From CAZJYI01 sp964550025 (lineage in GTDB: Bacteria; Verrucomicrobiota; Kiritimatiellia; UBA8416; CAYOBW01), in assembly GCA_964550025.1 (NCBI GenBank), contig CAZJYI010000054.1:1-64000 (forward strand): a stretch of DNA of 64,000 nucleotides. The letters are read 5' to 3'. Under the pieces are notes generated by a model. The model worked only from the letters and a program-made list of their open reading frames with translations, did not search any database and was not told the origin of the DNA. The position numbers and the translations under genes are program-made. Shown piece after piece: positions 1-8,692 of this stretch. Positions within the stretch are counted from its first letter, which is position 1. Each line of letters begins with the position of its first letter.

Positions 1-13
1 CAGTATTCCCGCT

Positions 14-83
14 TGGTTGCGGCTACGCTGCGCTGTGCATTCCGTGGTAGCTTCCTTCTCTGGTTGCGGCTATGCTGCGCTGT
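14..83 (+). repeat. Pair of 23-bp direct repeats
   Basis: Positions 14-36 and 61-83 carry the same 23-bp word, beginning TGGTTGCGGCTA and ending GCTGCGCTGT, with one mismatch and a 47-nt period. A 20-bp core of the same word occurs in reverse orientation at 17321-17340, so it is dispersed and not a local duplication. The pair lies just upstream of the DUF1080 gene. I assign no function; it resembles a short interspersed chromosomal repeat. Confidence 0.6.
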
Positions 84-125
84 TCTATCTTCGGAGAAAA
101 GGAACGCCGTAGAAAGGAGTGTCCC

Positions 126-905
126 ATGTTGAATAAGAGAGTTTGCCGCCCTTACCCGTTCGCCATCGTCTTGTGCGCTGCTTTTGCAGTGAGCTCTTTG
201 GTGGTACTTGCCGAGGACGACGCGAAGGGGGCGTTCGAGGCGCCGGCCAAGGAACTGCCCCGTGCGTTTGTGGACGGCAACGGACCGGACTGGAGAGTCA
301 TGGGGGCGGCGGATTTCACCAATGTCAACTGCCACGCGGATACCTGGGCATGGAAGGACGGCGTGCTCTACTGCACGGGAAGACCGACCGGCGTGCTCCG
401 TACCGTCAAGACCTACCGCAACTTCGAAATGGTTGTCGAGTGGTGTCACCGGCGACACGCCGGCAATTCAGGTGTCTTCGTCTGGACAACGGAGGACTCG
501 ATCAAGCGACTCGTCGAGCGCGGCAAACCCGGCCTGCCCGCCGGAATCGAGGTCCAGGTGCTCGACCCCGGCTACGAAGAGAACTGGGAAAAGAGACACG
601 ACGGCAAGCCGTCCGACTGGTTCACGTCTCACGGCGACGTCTTTCCCGTCAGGGTGAAGATGAAGCCCTTCCCCCCGCTCTCGGCCAACGGCAGCCGCAG
701 CTTCCCCTCAAAGCGCCTGATGAAGGACCACGGGAAGTGGAACCACTACTACATCCGCGCCATCAACGGCGAGGTCCGCCTGTGGGTCAACGGCGAGGAG
801 GTCTCAGGGGGGAACGGCTGCCAACCCAGCAGCGGCTACCTCTGTCTCGAGTCCGAAGGCGCCCCCATCGAGTTTCGGAACATCCGGATCCGGGAACTGC
901 CCTGA
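126..905 (+). CDS. Exported DUF1080 (3-keto-disaccharide hydrolase family) protein
   Basis: A 259-residue protein. The start at 126 is chosen because AAAGGAG sits 7-13 nt upstream and the first 28 residues form a Sec signal peptide (basic MLNKR, hydrophobic core, cleavage after VVLA). The mature part matches the DUF1080 jelly-roll fold: WRVMGAADFTNVN near the N-terminus, a W-x-W-K-D-G-V-L-Y-C turn, 'HAGNSGVFVWT', 'GIEVQVLDPGYE', and a final 'FRNIRIREL' strand. Family members bind or hydrolyse carbohydrate, including 3-keto-glucosides, outside the cytoplasm, and length is typical. The substrate is unknown. It is followed by a plus-strand transglutaminase-like gene after 64 bp, with no functional link evident. 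Confidence 0.85.
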   Translation: MLNKRVCRPYPFAIVLCAAFAVSSLVVLAEDDAKGAFEAPAKELPRAFVDGNGPDWRVMGAADFTNVNCHADTWAWKDGVLYCTGRPTGVLRTVKTYRNFEMVVEWCHRRHAGNSGVFVWTTEDSIKRLVERGKPGLPAGIEVQVLDPGYEENWEKRHDGKPSDWFTSHGDVFPVRVKMKPFPPLSANGSRSFPSKRLMKDHGKWNHYYIRAINGEVRLWVNGEEVSGGNGCQPSSGYLCLESEGAPIEFRNIRIRELP

Positions 906-969
906 GGGGACGACGGATGCCGCGCAGAACTGCAATGCGCCCACTACCTTTCCGTTGAACGCCTGACAT

Positions 970-3159
970 ATGGAAACAACAGCCCAGACTGCGCTATCGT
1001 TGGTCACGCTCGCATGCATCCTGTCACTCACGCCAAGCGGAAGCGGCCGCGAGAGTGCTCCGACTCCAGGGGTCGACGTGCGGGCGCGACCGGCATGGCT
1101 GTCCCCCACCCCCTTGGACGTGCGCACGATCGACAGGTCCGCACTTCGTGAGGGAACGGACATCGACTTCCTGTTGGTGGACGAACAGACCCATGCGGGC
1201 AGCAAGACCCGCCATCACCATGTCGTGAAGAGGCTAATGAACAGCAGCGGCGTGCAGCGAGGGTCAAAGCTGGAGATCACGTTTGACCCGGCCTTCCAGT
1301 CTTTGACGCTCCACGCGATCGAGATCCGGAGAGGCGAACAGGTCATCGACAAGCTCGAGCGGGAGAAGATCAAGATCATCCAGAGAGAGAAGGAGCTCGA
1401 GCGCCACATCTACGACGGGCGCGTGAGTGCCGTGCTCATTCTCGAAGGCACCCGGGTCGGCGACATTGTGGACTACGACTACAGCGTCACGGGAGAGAAC
1501 CCGGTCTTCCAGGGCCACTTCGTGGACTCGTTCGCGATGACATGGTCCGCCGCGGTGGCCGCCTTCCGGTATCGCCTCCTGTGGCCGGCGGAACGTTCAC
1601 TGGGCATCAGGTCCTTCCGCTCGGAATGCAAGCCTCAGATCGTGGACATTCCCGGTGGACTCAGAGAGTATACGTGGCAGGTGACCAACAGTGTTCCCGT
1701 CGAATACGATCCCGGGATGCCGTCGTGGTACAGTCCGCGGCAACGCATCCGGCTCAGCGAGTTCAAGACATGGTCGGACGTTGTTGAGTGGGCTGTTCCT
1801 CTCTATGCCCGGCCGGGCGCCCCGTCGCCGGACCTGAAAAGAAAGGTGGAGGAATGGACGCGGTCCGAAACCAACAAGGCAAGCATTGCCTTGTCCGCTC
1901 TGCGTTTCATCCAGGATCATGTGCGATACATGGGCGTTGAGGTGGGAGAGAATTCCCATAGTCCGACCCATCCCGACGTCGTGCTCGAACGGCGCTTCGG
2001 CGACTGCAAGGACAAGGTTCTGCTCTTGACCACGATACTTGGAGAGGCCGGCGTCGTGGCCCACCCCGTGCTTGTCAGCTCATGGAACCGCTACGGCATT
2101 ACGAACGCACACCCGTCTCCCACACTCTTCAACCATGTCATCGCGCAGATCGCCCTGGACGGAACCAACTACTGGGTGGACCCCACGATCAGTCACCAAG
2201 GCGGCAACCTGCAGAACACGTACTGCCCGAACTACGGTTACGGGCTGGTTATCAGGGAGGACGGCGACGCGTTGTCGCAGATACCGGTCCCCCCGCGGCA
2301 CTCCGCCCGTTCCCGGACCGTCGAAAACTCGTATTTCTTTGCCAGTTGTTTGCATCCCGGTGACCTCACGGTCAGGACGACCCACAGGGGCACGTCGGCC
2401 AACAGCCTGAGACACGACCTGGAGGACACCACTCTCGACGACCTGGGGAAGCAGTACCTGAACTTCTATGCCGGGAAATATCCGAACGCGGAATCCAAGA
2501 CCCTTCCCCAAGTATCGGACAACCGCCTCGCTAACAGCATCACGGTTGTCGAAAGATACGAGATCCCTTCCCCGTGGCGGGTGTCCGAGAAGGGGGGCGA
2601 GAAGGTCTGCACATTCTACCCCTACGTGCTTCTGAGCGAGATCACCGAACCTGATGCCCCCGTCAGGTCTTCGCCGCTGCATCTCCCCTTTCCCGTGCAC
2701 TACGTTCATACCGTCGAGATCCGAATGCCAGAACTGAAGGGACGCAGCCTCGACACATTCAAAGCGAAAGTCCGCAATCCCGCCTTCGAGTTCACGGCCA
2801 AAGCCACTCACCGGGGAACCCTGGTGCGCGTCACCTACGAGTTCGTCGGCCTCCGGGACCATGTGGAACAGCACCTTGTGGACGATTATGTCAATGACAT
2901 CCGCGAAGTCCGGCGCTGGCTCCGGTACGAGGTAAAAATCAAGGAAACGCCGGCAGCCAAGTTCGGCCAGGCCATCAGGAACGTATCGCGTTCCCTCGAG
3001 GTCGACAAAGAGAAGCGGCGGGCCTACGTGGAAGCGAATGCAGAAAAAGCGGACCGCATACTGGTAGGCTTCGGCATCGTGATAGGTGCAGGCGTACTCC
3101 TCGCCCTGGGCATTCTCTTCTTCGAGCGAAGAGAAGGCGCCGGCATGGGAGACACATAG
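970..3159 (+). CDS. DUF3857 / transglutaminase-like membrane-anchored protein
   Basis: A 729-residue protein with an N-terminal signal peptide (METTAQTALSLVTLACILSL). Residues of about 45-260 fit the DUF3857 beta domain, and residues 290-420 fit the transglutaminase-like cysteine peptidase fold. The catalytic triad is visible: Cys346 in FGDCKDK, His389 in FNHVIAQI and Asp404 in YWVDPT. Residues 430-640 resemble the trailing beta domain usual in this family. One C-terminal transmembrane helix (about 695-717) ends in a short basic tail, so the catalytic part is probably outside the membrane. Such proteins are common in Bacteroidetes and PVC bacteria, but substrates are undefined. It converges on coaB with a 32-bp gap. 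Confidence 0.85.
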   Translation: METTAQTALSLVTLACILSLTPSGSGRESAPTPGVDVRARPAWLSPTPLDVRTIDRSALREGTDIDFLLVDEQTHAGSKTRHHHVVKRLMNSSGVQRGSKLEITFDPAFQSLTLHAIEIRRGEQVIDKLEREKIKIIQREKELERHIYDGRVSAVLILEGTRVGDIVDYDYSVTGENPVFQGHFVDSFAMTWSAAVAAFRYRLLWPAERSLGIRSFRSECKPQIVDIPGGLREYTWQVTNSVPVEYDPGMPSWYSPRQRIRLSEFKTWSDVVEWAVPLYARPGAPSPDLKRKVEEWTRSETNKASIALSALRFIQDHVRYMGVEVGENSHSPTHPDVVLERRFGDCKDKVLLLTTILGEAGVVAHPVLVSSWNRYGITNAHPSPTLFNHVIAQIALDGTNYWVDPTISHQGGNLQNTYCPNYGYGLVIREDGDALSQIPVPPRHSARSRTVENSYFFASCLHPGDLTVRTTHRGTSANSLRHDLEDTTLDDLGKQYLNFYAGKYPNAESKTLPQVSDNRLANSITVVERYEIPSPWRVSEKGGEKVCTFYPYVLLSEITEPDAPVRSSPLHLPFPVHYVHTVEIRMPELKGRSLDTFKAKVRNPAFEFTAKATHRGTLVRVTYEFVGLRDHVEQHLVDDYVNDIREVRRWLRYEVKIKETPAAKFGQAIRNVSRSLEVDKEKRRAYVEANAEKADRILVGFGIVIGAGVLLALGILFFERREGAGMGDT

Positions 3160-3191
3160 CCCAGACGCCTTTTCTTGACGTCATTCCGGGC

Positions 3192-3836
3192 TCACCGTTT
3201 TCCGCACACCACCCGCCGCTCGATCCACTCAACGATCCGTTCGCCGACCGCGGCTTTGCTCAACAGGGGCCAGTCTTCGCGCGTCCCGTCTGCCGCCAGC
3301 AGCACGACCTGGTTCGTGTCGGCCGCGAATCCGGCATCCGTCCGCGACACGTCGTTGGCAACAATCAGGTCCAGTCCTTTCTCGCGCAGCTTCCGTTCCG
3401 CTTCCTTGACCAGGTCCCCGGTCTCAGCCGCGAACCCGACGAAGATACGGTCGCCCTTTTCGCTTTGAACGGCGGCCAGCACGTCCGGTGTCCGCTCCAG
3501 CTCGAGCACGGGGCGCATCGTTGCCTTCTTCAGCTTTTCACCCGCCACCTCCGCGGGCCTCCAGTCGGCAACCGCGGCCGCCATGACCAGCGCATCGCAT
3601 CCCGACAGTTCCGCACGAACCGCTTCGAGCAGTTCGTCCGCGGATACGATGCTGACCAGGCGCACGCCCTCCGGCGGTGGCAGGCAGACCGGCCCGGACA
3701 GGAGACACACCTCGTGCCCGCGGTCCCTCGCCGCACGCGCCACAGCGTATCCCATCTTGCCGGTTGAGCGGTTGCTGATGAACCGCACCGGATCGATCGC
3801 CTCCCGCGTCGGTCCGGCTGTCACCAGGATGCGCAT
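3192..3836 (-). CDS. coaB: Standalone phosphopantothenate-cysteine ligase (CoaB domain)
   Basis: This enzyme joins 4'-phosphopantothenate to cysteine in coenzyme A synthesis. The 214-residue protein starts with MRILVTAGPTREAIDPVR followed by FISNRSTGKMG, the CoaB nucleotide-binding signature. Next come AAAVADWRP with a following KLKKA segment, and NDVSRTDAGFAADTN, where CoaB binds the phosphopantothenoyl group. In most bacteria CoaB is the C-terminal half of a CoaBC fusion; no CoaC flavoprotein domain precedes this one. An in-frame start 33 nt upstream is possible, but the family alignment favours 3836. It is the last gene of a minus-strand run and lies 116 bp after the coiled-coil gene. Confidence 0.85.
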   Translation of the reverse strand: MRILVTAGPTREAIDPVRFISNRSTGKMGYAVARAARDRGHEVCLLSGPVCLPPPEGVRLVSIVSADELLEAVRAELSGCDALVMAAAVADWRPAEVAGEKLKKATMRPVLELERTPDVLAAVQSEKGDRIFVGFAAETGDLVKEAERKLREKGLDLIVANDVSRTDAGFAADTNQVVLLAADGTREDWPLLSKAAVGERIVEWIERRVVCGKR

Positions 3837-3952
3837 AGTCTTAATTCGGGCAACGACCCTCAACAACACACTTCGCTGGCCGCGATCGGCGTTGGCGGGG
3901 CGTCATGGCATTCGCTTCCACTGAAGAACCTGCGCGTCGAAACGCCGGCCCC

Positions 3953-4603
3953 TCACCACTCCAGGTACTGTGCTTCCCCGGTCAATTCCTGGAGGCGTCG
4001 TTCGACGATCTCGTCGCGCTTTTCTTCGCGCTTGGTGACCACTGTGCGCAGCGTCTCAACGTCCTTCTCCATCTGCGCGAGGTCCGCCCTGAGGAATTCT
4101 TGTCTCACTTCAAAGGCCTCCTTGAGAGCCTTGCGAAGTTCAAGCAGTTTTTCCTCCCGCGCTTTGCCGTCGAGCTCGGAGCAGGCCTCGACCAGGTCCT
4201 CGATGGTGCGGTCCAGCCGACGTTGTTTGACCAGTTGTTTGAACAGCTCCGGGCTTCGCCGACGCGCCTCCAGCAGGCACTTGGCGTCGTCCACCAGCTC
4301 CACGAAATACTCAACGGCCTCCCCCGCGTGCTTCTCCGAGAGCGTCTTGAACTCCCGCATTCTCAGCGGAAACTGCTCCTGGATCAACTCCATGACCTCT
4401 TCCGGATTGACGTCCGAGAAGCGGGCCAGGACGTCTTTCACGATGTCCGCCGCCTTGGACAGGATCTGGGGCTGGTGTCCTTCCGGAATCGCCAGCACAT
4501 CGTCCTCCGGAAAATCCTGGGCTCGCGCTATGCCGTGGAAACAGGCGCAAGCCGCAAACAGAATCAACGTGGACACCCCTACACCCCTGTGCGGAACTCT
4601 CAT
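3953..4603 (-). CDS. Exported coiled-coil protein of unknown function
   Basis: A 216-residue protein. The start at 4603 is set by a strong GGGAGGAG Shine-Dalgarno site 5-12 nt upstream and by the signal peptide that follows (MRVPHRGVGVSTLILFAACACFHG). An upstream GTG at 4624 would overlap the previous stop and is less likely. The mature protein is highly charged and helical (many E, K, R and L, no cysteine after the leader), with long heptad-like runs from residue 60 to the end, suggesting a coiled coil in the periplasm. I do not recognise a family. It follows the zinc-cluster gene by 20 bp and is probably co-transcribed with it. Confidence 0.7.
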   Translation of the reverse strand: MRVPHRGVGVSTLILFAACACFHGIARAQDFPEDDVLAIPEGHQPQILSKAADIVKDVLARFSDVNPEEVMELIQEQFPLRMREFKTLSEKHAGEAVEYFVELVDDAKCLLEARRRSPELFKQLVKQRRLDRTIEDLVEACSELDGKAREEKLLELRKALKEAFEVRQEFLRADLAQMEKDVETLRTVVTKREEKRDEIVERRLQELTGEAQYLEW

Positions 4604-4623
4604 TCTTCTCCTCCCAAAAAGCA

Positions 4624-5736
4624 CTAGAGTGCTTCGATGTCGAACAGTGTTCGGTTGTCCCTGCTCACGATTCCGTACGTGACGACCACCCGTTTGCCTT
4701 TGCCGACCTTTTCGAACAGGCCGGAGGCCTTCATGCCCACCTCGAGCGAACGCGGGATAAGCGTCACCCCGTCCGCACGGCTCGAACCGGATCGCGGGGC
4801 GACCACGACCTCACGCGGGAAACAGCTTATGATATATCCGCGCGACTTGAGCAGTTTGCCCTGGTGGCGCTCCGGCAGTGCCATGACTTCGGTCAGACTC
4901 GTCTCGTGCGTCTTGTGCTCGGCAAACATCTTGTCGAGCGCCCCCATTGAGTTCACGTAGGCATCCATCTGTCTCTGCGTGTCTCCGCTCGTGGGGCGAG
5001 TATCCGTAGCTGCAGACGCAGAACTCGACGTCCCGGGCGTGCGGTCGACGCTCGTATGCGTCCTTCCGCCGCGGTCTCCTCCCGAGGCGCTGCCGGTAAA
5101 CCTGCGCTCGTCAATACGCTCACCCTTGAGCAGAGCGAGGTAGACGGCCTTGACCTTTGCCTGGGCGGTCCTGCTCCCGGACCCGCCGCATGACCGGCAC
5201 GGCCCGATCTCACTGCCCTTCCCCTCGCAGGTCGCGCAGCGCCCCCTGCCCTTGCACTTTGCGCAATTCACCCTGTTGCGCTTGCCGATGCCCTCCATCA
5301 TGCGATATCCCTTGCCGCCACACCGGCCGCAGCGCCCCCTCCCCTCGCACTCGGTACACGCGGCTTTGCGCTTACCCGAGGCACCGCAGGCCGTACAGGA
5401 CTCCTTGGTGAAGCGGGACGTGAGGTACTTCAAGTTCTGGCAGGACGGGCATTTGCGGACAACAACGGGCTTCAGCGCATCGGCTTTTGTGCCCTGCCCC
5501 GTGTAGTAGCAGCCCAGGCAGTAGATGACCATCAGGTCGCCGAGATCGTCTTCGTTCTCCACCTTCCCCAGGCTCGCACGCAGCATTTCCAGGACATCCT
5601 TGTCTCCGGGAGACATGGCCAACTGCTGCAGCACCTTGCGGGCAACCGCACTCCCGCTGCCGGCAGCACGCGCCGCGAAAGGCCGTGTCGTCAGGGCACA
5701 GAGGCACGCCACACATAGAAGTAGTCGCAGTCTCAT
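4624..5736 (-). CDS. Exported protein with DnaJ-like CxxCxGxG cysteine cluster
   Basis: A 370-residue protein starting at 5736 (MRLRLLLCVACLCALTTRPF, signal peptide). A longer reading frame upstream overlaps the HzsA-like gene and is rejected. The centre, about residues 95-200, holds at least seven CxxC pairs in DnaJ-type form (CTECEGRGRCGRCGGKG, CAKCKGRGRCATCEGKG, CRSCGGSGS), which normally bind two or more zinc ions. A low-complexity Ser/Thr/Gly linker follows. The last 85 residues form a small beta domain, possibly OB-like, ending RDNRTLFDIEAL. No J domain is present, so this is not a DnaJ. Finding such a reducing-type cysteine cluster behind a signal peptide is unusual. Confidence 0.75.
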   Translation of the reverse strand: MRLRLLLCVACLCALTTRPFAARAAGSGSAVARKVLQQLAMSPGDKDVLEMLRASLGKVENEDDLGDLMVIYCLGCYYTGQGTKADALKPVVVRKCPSCQNLKYLTSRFTKESCTACGASGKRKAACTECEGRGRCGRCGGKGYRMMEGIGKRNRVNCAKCKGRGRCATCEGKGSEIGPCRSCGGSGSRTAQAKVKAVYLALLKGERIDERRFTGSASGGDRGGRTHTSVDRTPGTSSSASAATDTRPTSGDTQRQMDAYVNSMGALDKMFAEHKTHETSLTEVMALPERHQGKLLKSRGYIISCFPREVVVAPRSGSSRADGVTLIPRSLEVGMKASGLFEKVGKGKRVVVTYGIVSRDNRTLFDIEAL

Positions 5737-5810
5737 CACGGATCTGACTCCATCAAAGGGCAAACATAGTAGGGAACGCTTCCCGACAGCACAAGCAGAA
5801 TGGAAGGCGT

Positions 5811-8645
5811 CTATCGCTCCTCCATCGGCGTGGGGCAGACCGTGCTGATGGCCTCTTCGAACGACGGTACGGGGCGGAAGTTGGGATGGTCCCGGTGCCT
5901 GGCGTCGCGGCGCCCCCAATAACTGCCGTAGAAGACGCCGCTGGCGTCGACCCAGGTGGCCAGACGCACGAACTCGGCCTGCGACAGTTTCAGGTCCGCG
6001 TGCTGCCGTCCCTCGCGCAGGGCCTTGATCAAACGACTCTTGTGCGAGCCAATGCTCTTCGGCCCAGCGTATTCCGTGCCATCCCAGTCGGACGCTTCCC
6101 GGTAGGTCGGTGCGGCCTTGCGGTGGATCAGGTTGTACCACGACAGGCTGTAGAGGCCTTTCGGCTCGCCCCGCAGATCGAACTTGCCCTTTGAACCCTT
6201 ACCCTTGTGACACGTCACGCAATGCCTGTCGAGTATTGGCTGGATGTACGAGGGAAAGTGAATCGCCTGCCTCCCGGTGGAATCGCCGGGCTGCGGCCCG
6301 GGCATCATAGGCGCTTTAGTCGCGGCGATCGGGACGGACTCCATCGGCGGCGGCGTGTCGTTCGGCAGCTCGTGACATCCGACACAGGAACGTTTCTCTC
6401 CCGGCATGTAGTTCACGTAGGTCCGTTCACGCTGCAGTTCCATGTAGTACTCGTCCAACGCCTGGAAGTAGATGTTGCGGTTGGCCGGCACGTAGAAATG
6501 CGCCGACCCGTCCTTTTCAACCGGGACAATGCCCCACATCGCCTTGACGGCCAGTGCGCCGCCCCCGACCAGGCTCGTGTGGTTGCCGTCGCCCTTCCAG
6601 AAACGCCTGCAGTCCCAGGGACGCGGCACCTGCTCCATGACGCGGATGTACTTCACTTCCCCACGCTCAATCCCTTCCATCCCGAAGTAGATGTCCTGCA
6701 CAACGCAGACGGCCAGGTCCTTCGCGGCCAGCTCGGGGTTCGTCGTGGGCGGCAGAACCGGCGGCGTCTTGCGCGGCCGGAGCGGAAAAGGCTGCCAGCA
6801 CGACGTACCGTCCTCTCTGTGGATCAGCGCATGCTTGCCGGACACGGTGAGAATGTAGAGTCCGTACGCCACGGGATCGTCCCAACGTCTGTCGGGATTG
6901 TGCGCGACCAGGAACTCAGTCTTGTTCAGCGGGTAGGGATCCATGTACAGCGGCCCGAACTGATCCCGCACCCACTTCCCGTCGCGAAGCTGGTTCCAGC
7001 CCGGCTCCTGGCGAATGTCGGTGTGGGGCGTGACGTAGGTCATCGGCTCACGCGTGCGGATGTTCTTCGTCGTGTCTGCGAGAATGACCGTGCCGATCCC
7101 GCTCTGCGGGAAGTGCGGCGTGCCCAGGAGCACAAACAGATTCGGTTCCCCCGGAACCTGGCGGCCATGCAGGAAAGTCGGCGGAAAACGGATGTCGTTT
7201 CCGTAGACTTCGGAAGACTGCGATCCATCCGGCCGCATGGACCAGAGGCACTTGACGCCGAGCTGCCCCTTGTCCACGTATTCCCAGCGAGTGTACAGAA
7301 TCCTGCCGTCTTCGAGCATGCTCGGCGAGAACTCGCTGACAGCGCTGTTCGACAGCGGCCGCATGTTGCTCCCGTCGCCGTCCATGCGATGCATAATCGC
7401 CGTGGTCAGCACATCGGGCGCATCGCACAGTGTTCCGTACTCGCAGCGCGTGGACACGAACACAATACCACCGTCGGGCAAGTAGCACGGGTGCATGTCG
7501 TCGGTCTGATGGTAGTACATGCGGGCCGTACGCCCCAGGTGCGAGTTATCGTATTTGGCAATGCGCGCTTCCTCGTCGGCCGGCGGGAAGGTAATTTGCC
7601 GCGGTTCGCCGACGGCCGTGCCCCGCTCGGCATCGATGTCGATTTCGTAGATGCGAAAGCCTTCTCTCGGCGCCTTCTTCCAGTCGAAGATCACTTTGCG
7701 CGCGCTGAAGTGCAGATCGAAACGACCGAAGATGCCGTCCTTCATCGACGGGATGAGGTCGGTCGCCGCGCCGCTATTGAGATCCAGAACACACAAGTTC
7801 CCCCCGTACCGGCTGCAACCGTCGATGAAGTCGGTATAGAAATGGCTGGAGTGGTATGTCTGCCGCTTCACGAAAAGCAGCTTGTCGAATGTGATCGACG
7901 GGTGGTCTTTCACGGCGAACTCGGAGTACTCCACGGGGGACGGCGGCGGCGTGGTGCTGCGTTTCCGCGAGGAGGCACGGCGCCGTCCCGACGCCGCCCG
8001 CGTCAGCTTCAGCGCCTTGCCGGTCCGGCCGGCCTCGTACGCTGTCTTGCCCGCCAGGTGCACGGCATGCTGCCCGACCGAGTCACTGCTGCCGTCGTCA
8101 AAAGCCCAACGCGCCACCAGGCCCGGCAGCGCCGGCTGCTTGCCACCGGCCAGAGACGCGATCTCTTCGGCCGACAGGACGCGGCTGTAGACGCACACGT
8201 CGTCGACAAGTCCCCCGTAGGCGCCGCCGAAATCCGGCGCGGTGTAGCCGACTTTGAAAACATGCCCATCGACGTCCGGCAGAGGCGACATGCTCCCTTG
8301 CATGTCCAACTTGCCGTCAATGTACGCACGTTGCGGCCGGGCGCCCGTGAATGCCACATGATGCCACCGGTTGTCGGCAATTCGCACCTTACCGCGGATC
8401 TCCCCTACCCAACCGATGTCGTAAACCAGAACACCGTCGTCAATGAACAGCGACTTGCCCCCGCGAGACCAGCGCCCCTCCGGCGCGCAGCGGGAGAAGA
8501 TCGTGCCGTCTCCGTCCGTTCTGACCCAGGCCGTGACGGTAAAGGGCTCACCGGCAAGATCCGGCAACGCCCCTCGCACAGCCCGCACACCCACGAGGCA
8601 GAGTACGACCACCAACACTCTCCATACCTGCTTAGTTTGCACCAT
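5811..8645 (-). CDS. LamG plus hydrazine-synthase-alpha-like propeller, dihaem cytochrome c
   Basis: A 944-residue exported protein. The start at 8645 follows AAGGGAGAGCAC, and residues 1-27 are a signal peptide. Residues 30-215 form a LamG/concanavalin-A domain (FTVTAWVRTDGDGTIFSR, RWHHVAFTG, GGLVDDVCVYSRVL). Residues of about 240-740 match the beta-propeller annotated as the hydrazine synthase alpha-subunit middle domain (FVSTRCEYG, GDGSNMRPLSNS, DGRILYTRWEY). Two c-type haem sites follow: CVGCH near residue 753 and CVTCH near 809. Many PVC bacteria carry such homologues without being anammox organisms, and no HzsB/C genes are nearby, so hydrazine synthesis is unlikely. A periplasmic redox or carbohydrate-linked role is inferred. 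Confidence 0.8.
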   Translation of the reverse strand: MVQTKQVWRVLVVVLCLVGVRAVRGALPDLAGEPFTVTAWVRTDGDGTIFSRCAPEGRWSRGGKSLFIDDGVLVYDIGWVGEIRGKVRIADNRWHHVAFTGARPQRAYIDGKLDMQGSMSPLPDVDGHVFKVGYTAPDFGGAYGGLVDDVCVYSRVLSAEEIASLAGGKQPALPGLVARWAFDDGSSDSVGQHAVHLAGKTAYEAGRTGKALKLTRAASGRRRASSRKRSTTPPPSPVEYSEFAVKDHPSITFDKLLFVKRQTYHSSHFYTDFIDGCSRYGGNLCVLDLNSGAATDLIPSMKDGIFGRFDLHFSARKVIFDWKKAPREGFRIYEIDIDAERGTAVGEPRQITFPPADEEARIAKYDNSHLGRTARMYYHQTDDMHPCYLPDGGIVFVSTRCEYGTLCDAPDVLTTAIMHRMDGDGSNMRPLSNSAVSEFSPSMLEDGRILYTRWEYVDKGQLGVKCLWSMRPDGSQSSEVYGNDIRFPPTFLHGRQVPGEPNLFVLLGTPHFPQSGIGTVILADTTKNIRTREPMTYVTPHTDIRQEPGWNQLRDGKWVRDQFGPLYMDPYPLNKTEFLVAHNPDRRWDDPVAYGLYILTVSGKHALIHREDGTSCWQPFPLRPRKTPPVLPPTTNPELAAKDLAVCVVQDIYFGMEGIERGEVKYIRVMEQVPRPWDCRRFWKGDGNHTSLVGGGALAVKAMWGIVPVEKDGSAHFYVPANRNIYFQALDEYYMELQRERTYVNYMPGEKRSCVGCHELPNDTPPPMESVPIAATKAPMMPGPQPGDSTGRQAIHFPSYIQPILDRHCVTCHKGKGSKGKFDLRGEPKGLYSLSWYNLIHRKAAPTYREASDWDGTEYAGPKSIGSHKSRLIKALREGRQHADLKLSQAEFVRLATWVDASGVFYGSYWGRRDARHRDHPNFRPVPSFEEAISTVCPTPMEER

Positions 8646-8692
8646 GTGCTCTCCCTTAAGGTCTGTTCTTGATGTCAACACGCGGATGGCTG

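Noticed and set aside
5737..6141. Longer N-terminus for the zinc-cluster gene
   Set aside because: The extension overlaps the 3' end of the HzsA-like gene and lacks homology; the ATG at 5736 opens a good signal peptide.
5811..8645. Hydrazine synthase as literal function
   Set aside because: No HzsB/HzsC genes and a PVC polysaccharide-degrader context; homologues are common outside anammox bacteria.
6207..8672. 821-residue plus-strand ORF antisense to the HzsA-like gene
   Set aside because: Composition is Arg/His/Val-rich nonsense typical of the antisense of a GC-rich gene; the minus-strand protein has clear domains and a ribosome site.
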